From a candidate division CPR3 bacterium 4484_211 (GTDB lineage Bacteria; Patescibacteriota; 4484-211): DNA of 46,939 nucleotides. Within the stretch, counting starts at the first letter, position 1. Every line of letters starts with the position of its first letter. A program made the translations under genes and the position numbers. Positions 10,223 through 19,405 of the stretch are shown here, piece after piece. The stretch covers positions 1-46,939 of the forward strand of contig MZGJ01000002.1 in the NCBI GenBank assembly GCA_002084955.1, given 5' to 3'. The notes below the pieces were generated by a model that was not told where the DNA came from, ran no database searches, and saw nothing but the letters and a program-made list of their open reading frames with translations.

Positions 10223-10977
10223 CCTTTCAACTTTTTATATTTCCAATAACTCATAAATTCGTGGTACCCGGCGAAAAAGGAGAGAATTAGTCCTCTCCAT
10301 CCTTCAAGAATTCCTCTTTGGCGAATGTAGATGCTGAAGAAACGGGCGATGGGGCGGAAAAGAAGATAGCTAACTGCCGCAGGCGGCTTTTTTCTCTGAG
10401 CTAATTTGCCTGCCTCAAACTCAATGTAGCGGCGGACTTTAAAGAGATAATCTTTGAAGTCGTAGTATGAGTGGTGTTCGTAGGGGATGTTAATGGTACC
10501 GGTTGGCCCATTGGTGATAGTTACCTGTTCATGAACATGTTCGTTTTTGTAGTATCCATGTCCTTTCTTAAAAAATCTCGTCTGGTAGTCAGGATACCAG
10601 CCGCAGTGCCTAATCCATTTCCCTAAGAAATACCCCTTGCGGGGGAAGCGGTAGGCAACAGGATTTTCTCTCATTTGTTTAAGCACGCGTTTAATTTCTT
10701 GGGCGAGTTTGGAGGGGATCGTTTCATCGGCGTCAAGAATTAAAATCCAGTCACCAGAGGCGGCCTCAATGCCTTTATTTCTCATGGACATCATTCCGGG
10801 GTCATTGGGAGTGGAGATTATCTTGGTGGCGTATTTTTGAGCAACCTCTATGGTTTTGTCTGTGCTTTGACCGTCTACCAGAATAATCTCGTTAACCCAA
10901 AGAATGGACTTTAAGGCCTTTTCTATTTTTCTTTCTTCGTTAAACGAGGTGATGACGGCTGATATGGTCGGATTCAT
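10219..10977 (-). CDS. GT2 glycosyltransferase (KdtX/WaaE-like)
   Basis: 'ISAVITSFNEERKIEKALKSILWVNEIILVDGQSTDKT', 'WILILDADETI', 'CGWYPDYQTRFFKKG'. Confidence 0.9.
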   Translation of the reverse strand: MNPTISAVITSFNEERKIEKALKSILWVNEIILVDGQSTDKTIEVAQKYATKIISTPNDPGMMSMRNKGIEAASGDWILILDADETIPSKLAQEIKRVLKQMRENPVAYRFPRKGYFLGKWIRHCGWYPDYQTRFFKKGHGYYKNEHVHEQVTITNGPTGTINIPYEHHSYYDFKDYLFKVRRYIEFEAGKLAQRKKPPAAVSYLLFRPIARFFSIYIRQRGILEGWRGLILSFFAGYHEFMSYWKYKKLKG

Positions 10978-10993
10978 GGCTAGTTTAGGTAGA

Positions 10994-11032
10994 AAAAGGG
11001 TGTCACCCTTGAAAAGGGTGACACCCTTTTTT
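10994..11032. repeat. GGGTGTCACCC hairpin element
   Basis: AAAAAGGGTGTCACCCTTgaAAAGGGTGACACCCTTTTTT; overlaps the last codons and stop of the 11003..11839 CDS. Confidence 0.8.
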
Positions 11033-11839
11033 ATGAAGTACTGACACGGTTATTCCTACTGTTCCACAACAATAGTCTACCATTTTAAGAAAGCATAAGC
11101 CCAGAGCGTAAACTGGATTGGCAATTAAAAGCCTGATCTTTTTTAGATATACCGGCCTAAAAGGAGTAAATCGCCTCAAGGCTTTTAATTTGTTCTTAAC
11201 AACGTATTTTCGCAACATTTTGCCATAGTAGTACTTCTTTTTAGATATTTCTATTATATTTTGGCTTTCGTAATGTTTCAGAGCGGGCTGGCCAGTGCCG
11301 ATTTTGGCATTGGCTTTTCTTAGTCTGTCGTCTAAGTCGTAATCCTCAGCGGCAACAAGACTCTCGTCGTAACCTTTTATGGCGAGGAATATGTCTTTTT
11401 TTATAAAACGGGCCGCATTTAGATGCCACTCCCCGTGAGCCATTTGTTTTTCCAAGTTGCGGCACTGAGCCCAGAAATTTGGTGCAGGGTTTATTTCTGG
11501 TATTGTTAATGCAGAATAATCCTCGTTCTGGCACTCTTTGATGTAATTTGATAGCGCCCGGGGGGCTAATTCCATGTCGGCGTCGAGAATTAGTAAATAA
11601 TTTCCCTGGGCTCTAGTGACAGCAAAATTGCGTTGCGCGCTTCGTTCCGGGCCTTTAAGATAGACTTTGTTGGTGAACTTTCGGGCTATTTTTACTGTGG
11701 CATCAGTTGAGAAGTTGTCAACAACAATGATTTCGTAATGAGGATAAGTTTGCTGTTTAATGCTTTCCAGCAACCTTTCCAGGTTTTTCTCTTCATTTTT
11801 GGTAGAGACGATGATGGAAATTAGTGGGTTTTGAGACAT
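11003..11839 (-). CDS. GT2 glycosyltransferase
   Basis: 'ISIIVSTKNEEKNLERLLESIKQQTYPHYEIIVVDNFSTDAT', 'LLILDADMEL'. Confidence 0.9.
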   Translation of the reverse strand: MSQNPLISIIVSTKNEEKNLERLLESIKQQTYPHYEIIVVDNFSTDATVKIARKFTNKVYLKGPERSAQRNFAVTRAQGNYLLILDADMELAPRALSNYIKECQNEDYSALTIPEINPAPNFWAQCRNLEKQMAHGEWHLNAARFIKKDIFLAIKGYDESLVAAEDYDLDDRLRKANAKIGTGQPALKHYESQNIIEISKKKYYYGKMLRKYVVKNKLKALRRFTPFRPVYLKKIRLLIANPVYALGLCFLKMVDYCCGTVGITVSVLHKKGCHPFQG

Positions 11840-11849
11840 TTTTATATGT

Positions 11850-11990
11850 GATTTCTACTAAAATCCCAAATCTCAAGCACCAAATAGCAAACAATTTCAA
11901 ATGTTCGAAACTCAAAGTTCCAAACGGTTTGAAAATTGGAATTTGGAAATTAGAATTTGTTTGGAATTTGTGATTTGTAATTTGGTCATC
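11850..11990. repeat. Long imperfect inverted repeat, intergenic
   Basis: Left 'CAAATCTCAAGCACCAAATAGCAAAC...CAAAGTTCCAAAC', right 'GTTTGAAAATTGGAATTTGG...TTGGAATTTGTGATTTGTAATTTGG'. Confidence 0.6.
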
Positions 11991-11999
11991 GATCAGTTA

Positions 12000-13430
12000 T
12001 TAGGTCAATTTTCCGAACACATTTTTGATTCCATACATAATCCTATCCTTATTTAACCTTGATACTAAAGCAGGAATATGCGAGGGGCGCATATAGAATT
12101 TTCTATACGCCGCTGCCTGGTGCTCTAGCAGTTTTTCATGCGGCAGTTGTTTTAATTCTAGGCTTTTGCCAATTTGCTTCCCGTAAACTCTCCAGTCCTC
12201 GGTTAATATTTTAAGTCCGCCTACGTGTTTTTTGGCCATTTGGGCTACCTCGGTTCCGGGAAAGGGGACCAGTATGGCAAAGGTGGCGTATCGGGTTGGC
12301 AGAGAGCAGGCCAGATTAATTGTTTTTCTTATAGTTTCTTCAGTTTCAAACGGATGACCCAAAATAAATTCGGCTTCGGTGGTAATTCCTGCTTCGTGGC
12401 ACAGCCTAAAGGCTCTTTTTATCTGGTTAATGTTAATACCTTTGCCGATTTTTTCGAGAATTTCCTCGTCGCCTGATTCTACGCCAATTCCCAAATAATT
12501 GCATCCAGATTGTTTCATTAAATTGATTAATTCTTTGTTTAGCAAGAGATTAACTCGTCCGCCAGACGCCCATCTAATTTTGCGGTGCAGGTTTCTTTTG
12601 ATAAGTTCTTCACACATTTCTTGGGCAATTTTTTGGTTAACACCGAAAGTTCCTTCAATAAAGTGGATTTGAGTCGCCCCAAACTTTTCCACATTTCTTT
12701 GGACCTCATCTACAATTCTTTGGGCGCTTTTATACCGCATAGTTCTTCCCATCGTGCGGTAACAAAAGATACAGCCAAAAGGACAACCTCGTGCGCCCTC
12801 TACCGGAAGCTCCAGATTTTTGTAATTTCTTCTAAAAAGGTTGATTCGTGCGGCGAATCCGCTGGCAAGATTGGATCCGGAGTAGTTTTGCAGTTGATAC
12901 AGCTCCCAGGGCGGGTAGGGGAGAGCGTTAATATTTTCTATCAGCGTCCGGGGCGGGTTGATGATTATCCGAGTGTTTGATCTAAAGCAAATTCCCGCGA
13001 TGTCGCTTAAAGATCTGCGGTTGTCGGCTATTTCTAGCATTGTTTGCTCTCCTTCGCCAATGGCGGCGATGTCAAAAGAAGAAAATTCTTTAAGTGTTCT
13101 CTGGGGAACAGCAGAGGCGTGGGGTCCGCCGATGACTACTTTGGCTTTGGGGTAGATGCTTTTTACCCAGGCGGCGGTGGCGGCGGCGGCGTGTACTTCG
13201 CTGGTGTAGGCATTAATGCCTACTAGGCCAGGTTGGAATTTTTTAATTTTCTTTTTAATCTCAAATTCATTTTGTGTGACCGGATCGACCAACTGAGCTT
13301 CAATATTGTTCTCCAGTAAAAAAGAGAGAATGGAGGCTATGCCCAGTCTTAGGATGCGGTTTGCCATCTCCAAATTGTCTGCGCGTTGTCTAATTATTGG
13401 CCCGTTGAAGAGCAATGTTTTTAAGGACAT
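12000..13430 (-). CDS. B12-binding radical SAM protein
   Basis: 'LVGINAYTSEVHAAAATAAWVKSIYPKAKVVIGGPHASAVPQRTL' cobalamin-binding-like; 'EGARGCPFGCIFCYRTMGR' CxxxCxxC. Confidence 0.9.
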   Translation of the reverse strand: MSLKTLLFNGPIIRQRADNLEMANRILRLGIASILSFLLENNIEAQLVDPVTQNEFEIKKKIKKFQPGLVGINAYTSEVHAAAATAAWVKSIYPKAKVVIGGPHASAVPQRTLKEFSSFDIAAIGEGEQTMLEIADNRRSLSDIAGICFRSNTRIIINPPRTLIENINALPYPPWELYQLQNYSGSNLASGFAARINLFRRNYKNLELPVEGARGCPFGCIFCYRTMGRTMRYKSAQRIVDEVQRNVEKFGATQIHFIEGTFGVNQKIAQEMCEELIKRNLHRKIRWASGGRVNLLLNKELINLMKQSGCNYLGIGVESGDEEILEKIGKGININQIKRAFRLCHEAGITTEAEFILGHPFETEETIRKTINLACSLPTRYATFAILVPFPGTEVAQMAKKHVGGLKILTEDWRVYGKQIGKSLELKQLPHEKLLEHQAAAYRKFYMRPSHIPALVSRLNKDRIMYGIKNVFGKLT

Positions 13431-14502
13431 CTAGGGTTATTTTAGCACTTTTATCCCAGGTGAGTTTTTGATTTAGTATCTGAGCTTGCCTGCCTAATTT
13501 CATGCGCAGATTTGAGTTGTGTATAAGTTCGTTCAGCTTTCTTTCCAGTTCTTCCGGTGTGCTTTTTTGGCAGATGAGCCCTGTTTTTTTGTGTCTGACC
13601 GCATCCCGCAACCCAGGGGAGTTGTAAACCACGGCCGGCGTCCCCAATACCCCGGCTTCTGTAATGTTTAGTCCCCAGCCTTCACGCGCAGAGGTGGAAA
13701 TAATTGCCCAGGCACGCTGTAGAAGTTCTGCTTTCTTCTTCTCATCAATGTATCCCCAAAAGGATATTTTGGATTCTAATCCAAATTCTCGGGCAAGTTT
13801 TATTAGATGATTTTTGTAGCGGCTTTCTCCTCGTCCGACAATCCAAAGTCTGGCATTTACTTTCTGGCTTAGGAGATAAAAGGCTTTAATGGTTTCTTCT
13901 ATTTGTTTGGCGGGTGTTAGCCGGCTAAGGGAGATAAATGTAGGCAGCTTTTCCTTGGCCCAATTTAAACTTGACGGGTTTAGATTAGGAGCTAAAGGGA
14001 AGGTGGTGACCTTTTGGATCTTGGCGGCTTTTAGTTCGTTATATGTTGATTGTGATGCTGTTAGAAAGGGGATTTGGCGATAGAGTCTAAGATATAGATA
14101 TTCGGCTTTGTGCCCAATTGTGCTTAATGGACGGGGCAGACTTTTGTCCCAGAGATTTTTGGCGATTTCAAAAATTAGGGCAACTTTTGGCTCTTTCACA
14201 TAAAGGGGTGTGAAGAAAGGCACCCAGTGTATTTGGTCGATAACCAGATCAACTTTCCCCTTGAAGTATTTCTGATAGTGCCAGAAGGCCCAGAAAAAAT
14301 GGGTGGTTTCCGGGTTGCCTCTGCGGGTGATGTCTATGCCCTCCAGTTTTTCTTTTGGATGACATTGGGGGTAGGTGGATGAGAGAAGAGCAACCTGGTG
14401 GCCGTTTTTTACCCATCTTTTTGCCAGTTCGTGGGTGACTATTTCCGCCCCTCCCGATGAAGGGTTTTTGATGTCTTTCCAGTTTAGGATTAGAATTCTC
14501 AT
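13390..14502 (-). CDS. Glycosyltransferase family 4 protein
   Basis: 'NPSSGGAEIVTHELAKRWVKNGHQVALLSS', 'FISLSRLTPAKQIEETIKAF', 'STSAREGWGLNITEAGVLGTPAVVYNSPGLRDAV'. Confidence 0.9.
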   Translation of the reverse strand: MRILILNWKDIKNPSSGGAEIVTHELAKRWVKNGHQVALLSSTYPQCHPKEKLEGIDITRRGNPETTHFFWAFWHYQKYFKGKVDLVIDQIHWVPFFTPLYVKEPKVALIFEIAKNLWDKSLPRPLSTIGHKAEYLYLRLYRQIPFLTASQSTYNELKAAKIQKVTTFPLAPNLNPSSLNWAKEKLPTFISLSRLTPAKQIEETIKAFYLLSQKVNARLWIVGRGESRYKNHLIKLAREFGLESKISFWGYIDEKKKAELLQRAWAIISTSAREGWGLNITEAGVLGTPAVVYNSPGLRDAVRHKKTGLICQKSTPEELERKLNELIHNSNLRMKLGRQAQILNQKLTWDKSAKITLDVLKNIALQRANN

Positions 14503-15320
14503 TTTATTTTTATAGCAGGGAGGGATTCGGCCTCTGAGGGATAGATGTAGGGCAGGAACTTTTTTTGGTAATGGTTGCGCAGATAGCGCCGGTAGAAAAC
14601 GGCCGCGGTGTCCCTTAAAATGTTGAAGACGGCTTCTATACCTACGGTACTGCCAATTTTTTGGTGGGTGAGGACAACCGGAGCTTCGATGATCTTAGTA
14701 AAACCATTTTGCCGGGCGGCAACTAGAACTTCTATGTCAAAAGCCCATCGCTTAATGGTTAGTTTGGGAATTATTTTTTCCAGCACCCGGCGCCGAAATA
14801 TTTTTAGGCCGAGCTGAGTGTCTCTAATATTAAGACCAAAAAGTAAGCGGGTTAAATGTTGGTAGGCTTTACTCATGAGGCATCTCGCCCGGGGATAATT
14901 TGTTTGCGAGTCCGGATGTCGGCGGGAGCCGACGACAATATCGGCATTGTGATAAATGAGGTATTCAATAAGGAGATGAATTTGGCGGGGGTGAAGGTCT
15001 AAATCGGCATCAAAAAAAACAATGGGGTCGCCTGAAGCTTTAGTAAAGCCGTAGCAGAGAGCAAATCCCTTGCCTACATTAAGAGGATAACTATAGATTT
15101 TAAAGTTTTTTTGCCGCGAGTTGGCAACATAATCTATTGCCTTTCTTAGAGTGTTGTCCTGACTGCCGTCGTTAATTAAGATAACTTCGTAAGGATAGGG
15201 GAGTTTTTCGAGCTCTTCTGCAAGGATGCGGAGATAGTCGTTAAGGTTGTGTTCCTTATTGTAGGCGGGGACGATAATGGAAATTTTTTTAAAGTCGTTT
15301 TTAAATTCGGGTATACTCAT
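14499..15320 (-). CDS. GT2, dolichyl/undecaprenyl-phosphate sugar transferase-like
   Basis: 'ISIIVPAYNKEHNLNDYLRIL', 'VILINDGSQDNT', 'DPIVFFDADLDLHPRQI', 'NIRDTQLGLKIFRR'. Confidence 0.9.
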   Translation of the reverse strand: MSIPEFKNDFKKISIIVPAYNKEHNLNDYLRILAEELEKLPYPYEVILINDGSQDNTLRKAIDYVANSRQKNFKIYSYPLNVGKGFALCYGFTKASGDPIVFFDADLDLHPRQIHLLIEYLIYHNADIVVGSRRHPDSQTNYPRARCLMSKAYQHLTRLLFGLNIRDTQLGLKIFRRRVLEKIIPKLTIKRWAFDIEVLVAARQNGFTKIIEAPVVLTHQKIGSTVGIEAVFNILRDTAAVFYRRYLRNHYQKKFLPYIYPSEAESLPAIKIK

Positions 15321-15516
15321 GATCGTTGTTTTTTTATGTAAACATTATATGCATGGCTATTTTTAAATTGCAAGAGAGGTTGAAGAAAGCGATGTTTTGG
15401 TGTAAGATATGGGTGTTCTGCCCTGATTCCAGATTCGTCTCTGGCGGAACGGTACAGGGCTCAACCTGGTTATTGGAAAAACTTGCGCCTGCGGCTTGTT
15501 TTTTGAACTTCATTGA

Positions 15517-15590
15517 GGGGATATAGCTCAATTGGCTAGAGCACTACGCTGGCAGCGTAGAGGTTGCCGGTTCAAATCCGGCTATCTCCA
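15517..15590 (+). tRNA. tRNA-Ala(GGC)
   Basis: Acceptor GGGGATA/TATCTCC, D-arm GCTCAATTGGCTAGAGC, anticodon stem CTACG-CTGGCAG-CGTAG, T-arm GCCGGTTCAAATCCGGC. Confidence 0.95.
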
Positions 15591-15618
15591 CAAATGGCTT
15601 CTGTGGTACAATTCCTCC

Positions 15619-18111
15619 GTGGACAAATATATTCCTTCCAAAATTGAGCCTAAGTGGCAAAGATGGTGGGAAAGGGTCGGACTTTATCGGACGATGGAGC
15701 CTACGGCTGAAAAGCCTAAGCTCTACTGTTTGGGCATGTTCCCTTACCCTTCCGGGGCCGGGCTTCATGTGGGTCATGTCCGCATATATACAGCCTCAGA
15801 TGTCTTGGCTAGATTTTTTAGGGCTAGGGGGTACACAGTTCTCCACCCGATGGGATGGGATGCTTTTGGCTTACCCGCGGAGAATGATGCCATACGAAAT
15901 AGACAAAATCCCAGCGATCGGGTATCTGGGAACATCAAGAATTTCAAAAGACAGATGAAGATGTTGGGGCTTTCTTATGACTGGAGCCGAGAGTTTGCTA
16001 CTTGTGACCCTTCCTATTATAGATGGACTCAGTGGTTGTTTTTAAAATTGTATGAGAAGGGTCTAGTTTATCAGGCGGAAATTCCTATTAATTGGTGCCC
16101 TTCCTGTAGGACGGGATTGGCTGATGAGGAGGCGGTTGGCGGCAAGTGTGACCGCTGTGGGGCGGCGGTGACGAAAAAGGATATGAAGCAGTGGCTGCTG
16201 AGGATTACCAGCTATGCTGACAGGCTCCTTTATGATTTAGATGATTCCTCTTTGGATTGGCCGCCCGGTATTGTAAAAATGCAGAAGGATTGGATTGGAA
16301 GGAGTGAAGGGGTGGAGATAAACTTTGCTGTTTTAGGTAGTGAGCGGGAGACTATAAATGTTTTCACCACGAGGGCGGATACCATTTTTGGAGTCACGGC
16401 TTTGGTTCTGGCTCCAGAACACCCAATTGTTGCCGCGCTTCTGAATTCTAAACTCCAAGTTCCCGATTCCAGAAAGGAAGAAGTTAAGAAGTATGTGGAG
16501 AATTCCAGGCGGAAGTCTGATCTTGAAAGAACAGAACTAGCCAAGCAGAAAAGCGGTGTTTTTACCGGTTGCTTTGCGGTTAACCCTATAAATTCGGAAA
16601 AGATTCCAGTCTGGGTTGGTGATTATGTTATTGGCGCTTATGGAGGTGGAGCGGTAATGGTGGTTCCGGCTCACGACCAGCGGGATTATGATTTTGCTAG
16701 GAGGCATAATTTGGAAATTCGCCAGGTTGTTAAAGGGGGGAATGTTCAGGAATCTGCCTATGAGGGCCGAGGGATCTTAATTAATTCTGGCGAGTTTAGT
16801 GGTTTGGAATCGGGCAAGGCAATTGAGGCAATAGCCGATTGGCTAGAGAAGCGCGGACTGGGCAGGCGAGCGGTCAGCTACAAGATGCGTGATTGGGTTT
16901 TTTCCCGTCAGCGCTATTGGGGAGAACCTTTTCCTCTGATTCATTGCGAAAGGTGTGGAGTAGTTCCGGTTCCCTACGAAGACCTCCCGGTGAAATTGCC
17001 CTATCTTAAAAGTTACGAGCCAACGGGAACTGGAGAATCTCCTTTGGCGGCGGTTGAGGAATGGGTCAATGTTAAGTGCCCGCGGTGTGGCCGCCCGGCC
17101 GGGCGGGAAACGGATACCATGCCCAACTGGGCGGGGTCCTGCTGGTACTTCCTGCGCTTTGCCGACCCCGGAAATAGCAAATTGCCTTTCTCTAAAGATT
17201 CTATGGCCAAGTGGTTGCCTGTTGATTGGTATCTGGGGGGAGCAGAACATGCAGTTTTGCATCTATTGTACGCACGTTTTTGGGTTAAGGTTTTTTATGA
17301 TTTAGGCCTTTTGTCTTTTAAGGAGCCTTTTGTGCGGTTGAGGGGAGTGGGGATAGTTTTGGCAGAAGATGGCCGAAAAATGAGTAAGTCCTGGCATAAC
17401 GTGGTAAATCCCGACGATGTGGTTAGGGATTACGGAGCTGATGCTTTGAGACTCTATGAAATGTTTATGGGGCCTTGGGGTCAAGTTATTCCCTGGAGTA
17501 CGCGGGGAGTTGCCGGGTGTGCCCGATTTTTAAATAAAGTGTGGGATTTGGTGACAGAAGCTTGCTCTAATGAGGCCAGGGAAGTTGTTGAAGCCGACGA
17601 GAGAATTCGTCTGATGCACCGGACGATTAAGAAGGTTACCAAAGACATTGAGAATTTTTCTTTTAATACGGCTATAGCCGCCCTAATGGAGTGGGTTAAC
17701 CGGGTTAAAAGTGGAAAGTCAAGAATTAAAAACTCATGCCAGGGTGCGCTCTCTAGAGAGGAGGCGAGGACGTTATTGAAATTATTGTCTCCGTTTGCTC
17801 CGTACATAACCGAGGAGCTCTGGCAGAAGATTAATGCTTTTAATCAGAATGATTTTGAGAAAGAAAAGTCTATCCATCTTGTCCCATGGCCGCAATACGA
17901 TTTAAAGTTGGCAACAACCAAGAAGGTGACTATTGTTGTTCAGGTAAATGGCAAACTGCGCGATAAGATGGAATTGGAGCGGGGAAGTACTAAAGAAGAA
18001 GTGGAAAAGCTTGCCCGCCATTCCGCAAGGCTTAAAAAATATCTTGAAAGAAAGGAAATAAAACGTGTTATCTTTGTGCCGGATAAATTGGTAAACTTTG
18101 TTACCTCCTAA
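15619..18111 (+). CDS. leuS: Leucyl-tRNA synthetase
   Basis: 'PYPSGAGLHVGHVRIYTA' (HIGH), 'DGRKMSKSWHNVVNPDDVV' (KMSKS), 'MGWDAFGLPAENDA'; likely GTG start at 15619 because the longer ORF overlaps tRNA-Ala. Confidence 0.95.
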   Translation: MDKYIPSKIEPKWQRWWERVGLYRTMEPTAEKPKLYCLGMFPYPSGAGLHVGHVRIYTASDVLARFFRARGYTVLHPMGWDAFGLPAENDAIRNRQNPSDRVSGNIKNFKRQMKMLGLSYDWSREFATCDPSYYRWTQWLFLKLYEKGLVYQAEIPINWCPSCRTGLADEEAVGGKCDRCGAAVTKKDMKQWLLRITSYADRLLYDLDDSSLDWPPGIVKMQKDWIGRSEGVEINFAVLGSERETINVFTTRADTIFGVTALVLAPEHPIVAALLNSKLQVPDSRKEEVKKYVENSRRKSDLERTELAKQKSGVFTGCFAVNPINSEKIPVWVGDYVIGAYGGGAVMVVPAHDQRDYDFARRHNLEIRQVVKGGNVQESAYEGRGILINSGEFSGLESGKAIEAIADWLEKRGLGRRAVSYKMRDWVFSRQRYWGEPFPLIHCERCGVVPVPYEDLPVKLPYLKSYEPTGTGESPLAAVEEWVNVKCPRCGRPAGRETDTMPNWAGSCWYFLRFADPGNSKLPFSKDSMAKWLPVDWYLGGAEHAVLHLLYARFWVKVFYDLGLLSFKEPFVRLRGVGIVLAEDGRKMSKSWHNVVNPDDVVRDYGADALRLYEMFMGPWGQVIPWSTRGVAGCARFLNKVWDLVTEACSNEAREVVEADERIRLMHRTIKKVTKDIENFSFNTAIAALMEWVNRVKSGKSRIKNSCQGALSREEARTLLKLLSPFAPYITEELWQKINAFNQNDFEKEKSIHLVPWPQYDLKLATTKKVTIVVQVNGKLRDKMELERGSTKEEVEKLARHSARLKKYLERKEIKRVIFVPDKLVNFVTS

Positions 18112-18335
18112 ATCTTTTTTGGAAACTGTTTTTCGGGTCTTTTAGGAAGCAATCCCAGTATAACAAAAATATTTTTTGCCCGTGAACTAGAGAGCTGCGC
18201 GGGAGAGAGAGCAATTGTGAAGAAATTTCGAGAAGCCGCCGCCGTGAAATAGCGAGGGTTCACTATTCAATATAGAAACAAACATATCATAATATAACTT
18301 TGGGTATAAGAACAGGCGTTGCGGGCTGAACTTTT

Positions 18336-18659
18336 CTAAAGAGGAGATTCTTCTTTGTAGTCGGGGAAGAGTTCCTTTTTTAGATTAAAGTTTTGCTTGC
18401 GGCAGAGGTTGAAAGCCTTCAGCAATGTTTTAACTCCGGCCAGGTTTATCCCTTTTTCTTGAGTAAGAAATTGAATGAATTTAATCTCCATGATGTTCTT
18501 AGGGCTGTAGAGCCGCCGGTTGGTGCCAGTCCGATACGGGGTTAAAACACCTTTGCTTTCGTAAAGCATGAGCGTCCTTGGATGCAATCCGGCCAGATCG
18601 GCGGCTACCGAGATGCTAAATAATGGCTTGTTACTTATTTTCCTTCCTGTCATAAGCAA
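18336..18659 (-). CDS. MerR-family regulator (HspR-like)
   Basis: 'PLFSISVAADLAGLHPRTLMLYESKGVLTPYRTGTNRRLYSPKNIMEIKFIQFLTQEKGINLAGVKTLL'. Confidence 0.9.
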   Translation of the reverse strand: MLMTGRKISNKPLFSISVAADLAGLHPRTLMLYESKGVLTPYRTGTNRRLYSPKNIMEIKFIQFLTQEKGINLAGVKTLLKAFNLCRKQNFNLKKELFPDYKEESPL

Positions 18660-19109
18660 ATTCTTTCTTGAGAACCTATTTTTTTATCTGTGTTAGCTTA
18701 ATAATATTTTGTGATAGCAACTTTGTCAAGTGTGAATTTAATGTGGTATCGAAATGAGAATGGAAAGGTTGCAAGTGGCGGGGAACATAAGTGTGACTGT
18801 ATATGTTGTGTTTTATGGCAGTAGTGGTTGTAGTTTACACATAAACAATCATATCTTTGAACAAGTCGGCGCAGAGAATGGATTGCGCACACGATAGAAT
18901 TAGATTAAATACCAAATCGACTATATCAGAATTTATACTCTAGTTTTGCTCTTAAATTATAGCCGTGGGCAGATAAAATTGATAAGTTTATATCCCATGA
19001 TGTTTTCGCATTAAATCCGATAGTGGGATACGAGGACAAATTTTAAAAGTCTACGCTTGTGGAATTTTTTGAACTGCCTGTTTTTTAGATAGACATTATT
19101 CATGAAGTA

Positions 19110-19172
19110 GGAAGCCCAATGCCAAACCAAATCTCAAACAATGTCCAAATGACAATTAGGTTGGGTATTTAT
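19110..19172. repeat. Partial copy of dispersed repeat family
   Basis: 'GCCCAATGCCAAACCAAATCTCAAACAATGTCCAAATGACAATTAGGTTGGG' matches the right-central part of copies A-C. Confidence 0.6.
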
Positions 19173-19302
19173 GATCCATTCTCTAATGTAATTGTGTGAG
19201 AGAGAGTCCGTCCTTGCTAAAAATTTCAAGTCTTGCTGTCTGGCAATCCCTTTTGGCCTTTATTTCGGTTTGTTGAGAATTAAATGAGAGAAATTTTGGT
19301 TG

Positions 19303-19331
19303 TTGACATTGTTACCCGTATCTATTAACAT
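19303..19331 (+). promoter_or_regulatory. Candidate sigma70-type promoter for the giant ORF
   Basis: TTGACA (19303-19308), 17 nt spacer, TAACAT (19326-19331), 75 bp before the start codon. Confidence 0.45.
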
Positions 19332-19405
19332 TTTTTATGTAGGAATGTCACGGGAGTTTGCCTTCCCATATATTAAATATTATGGGATAGGCACCGGATC
19401 TGTTT

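Noticed and set aside
15532-15618. Upstream extension of leuS ORF
   Set aside because: Overlaps tRNA-Ala; GTG at 15619 gives the usual LeuRS N-terminus
15544-15777. Minus ORF ending 'IAGFEPATSTLPA'
   Set aside because: Antisense translation of tRNA-Ala, a common spurious ORF
18120-18300. Possible small ORF or RNA between leuS and the MerR gene
   Set aside because: Antisense reading looks vaguely peptide-like but no start, RBS or fold could be supported
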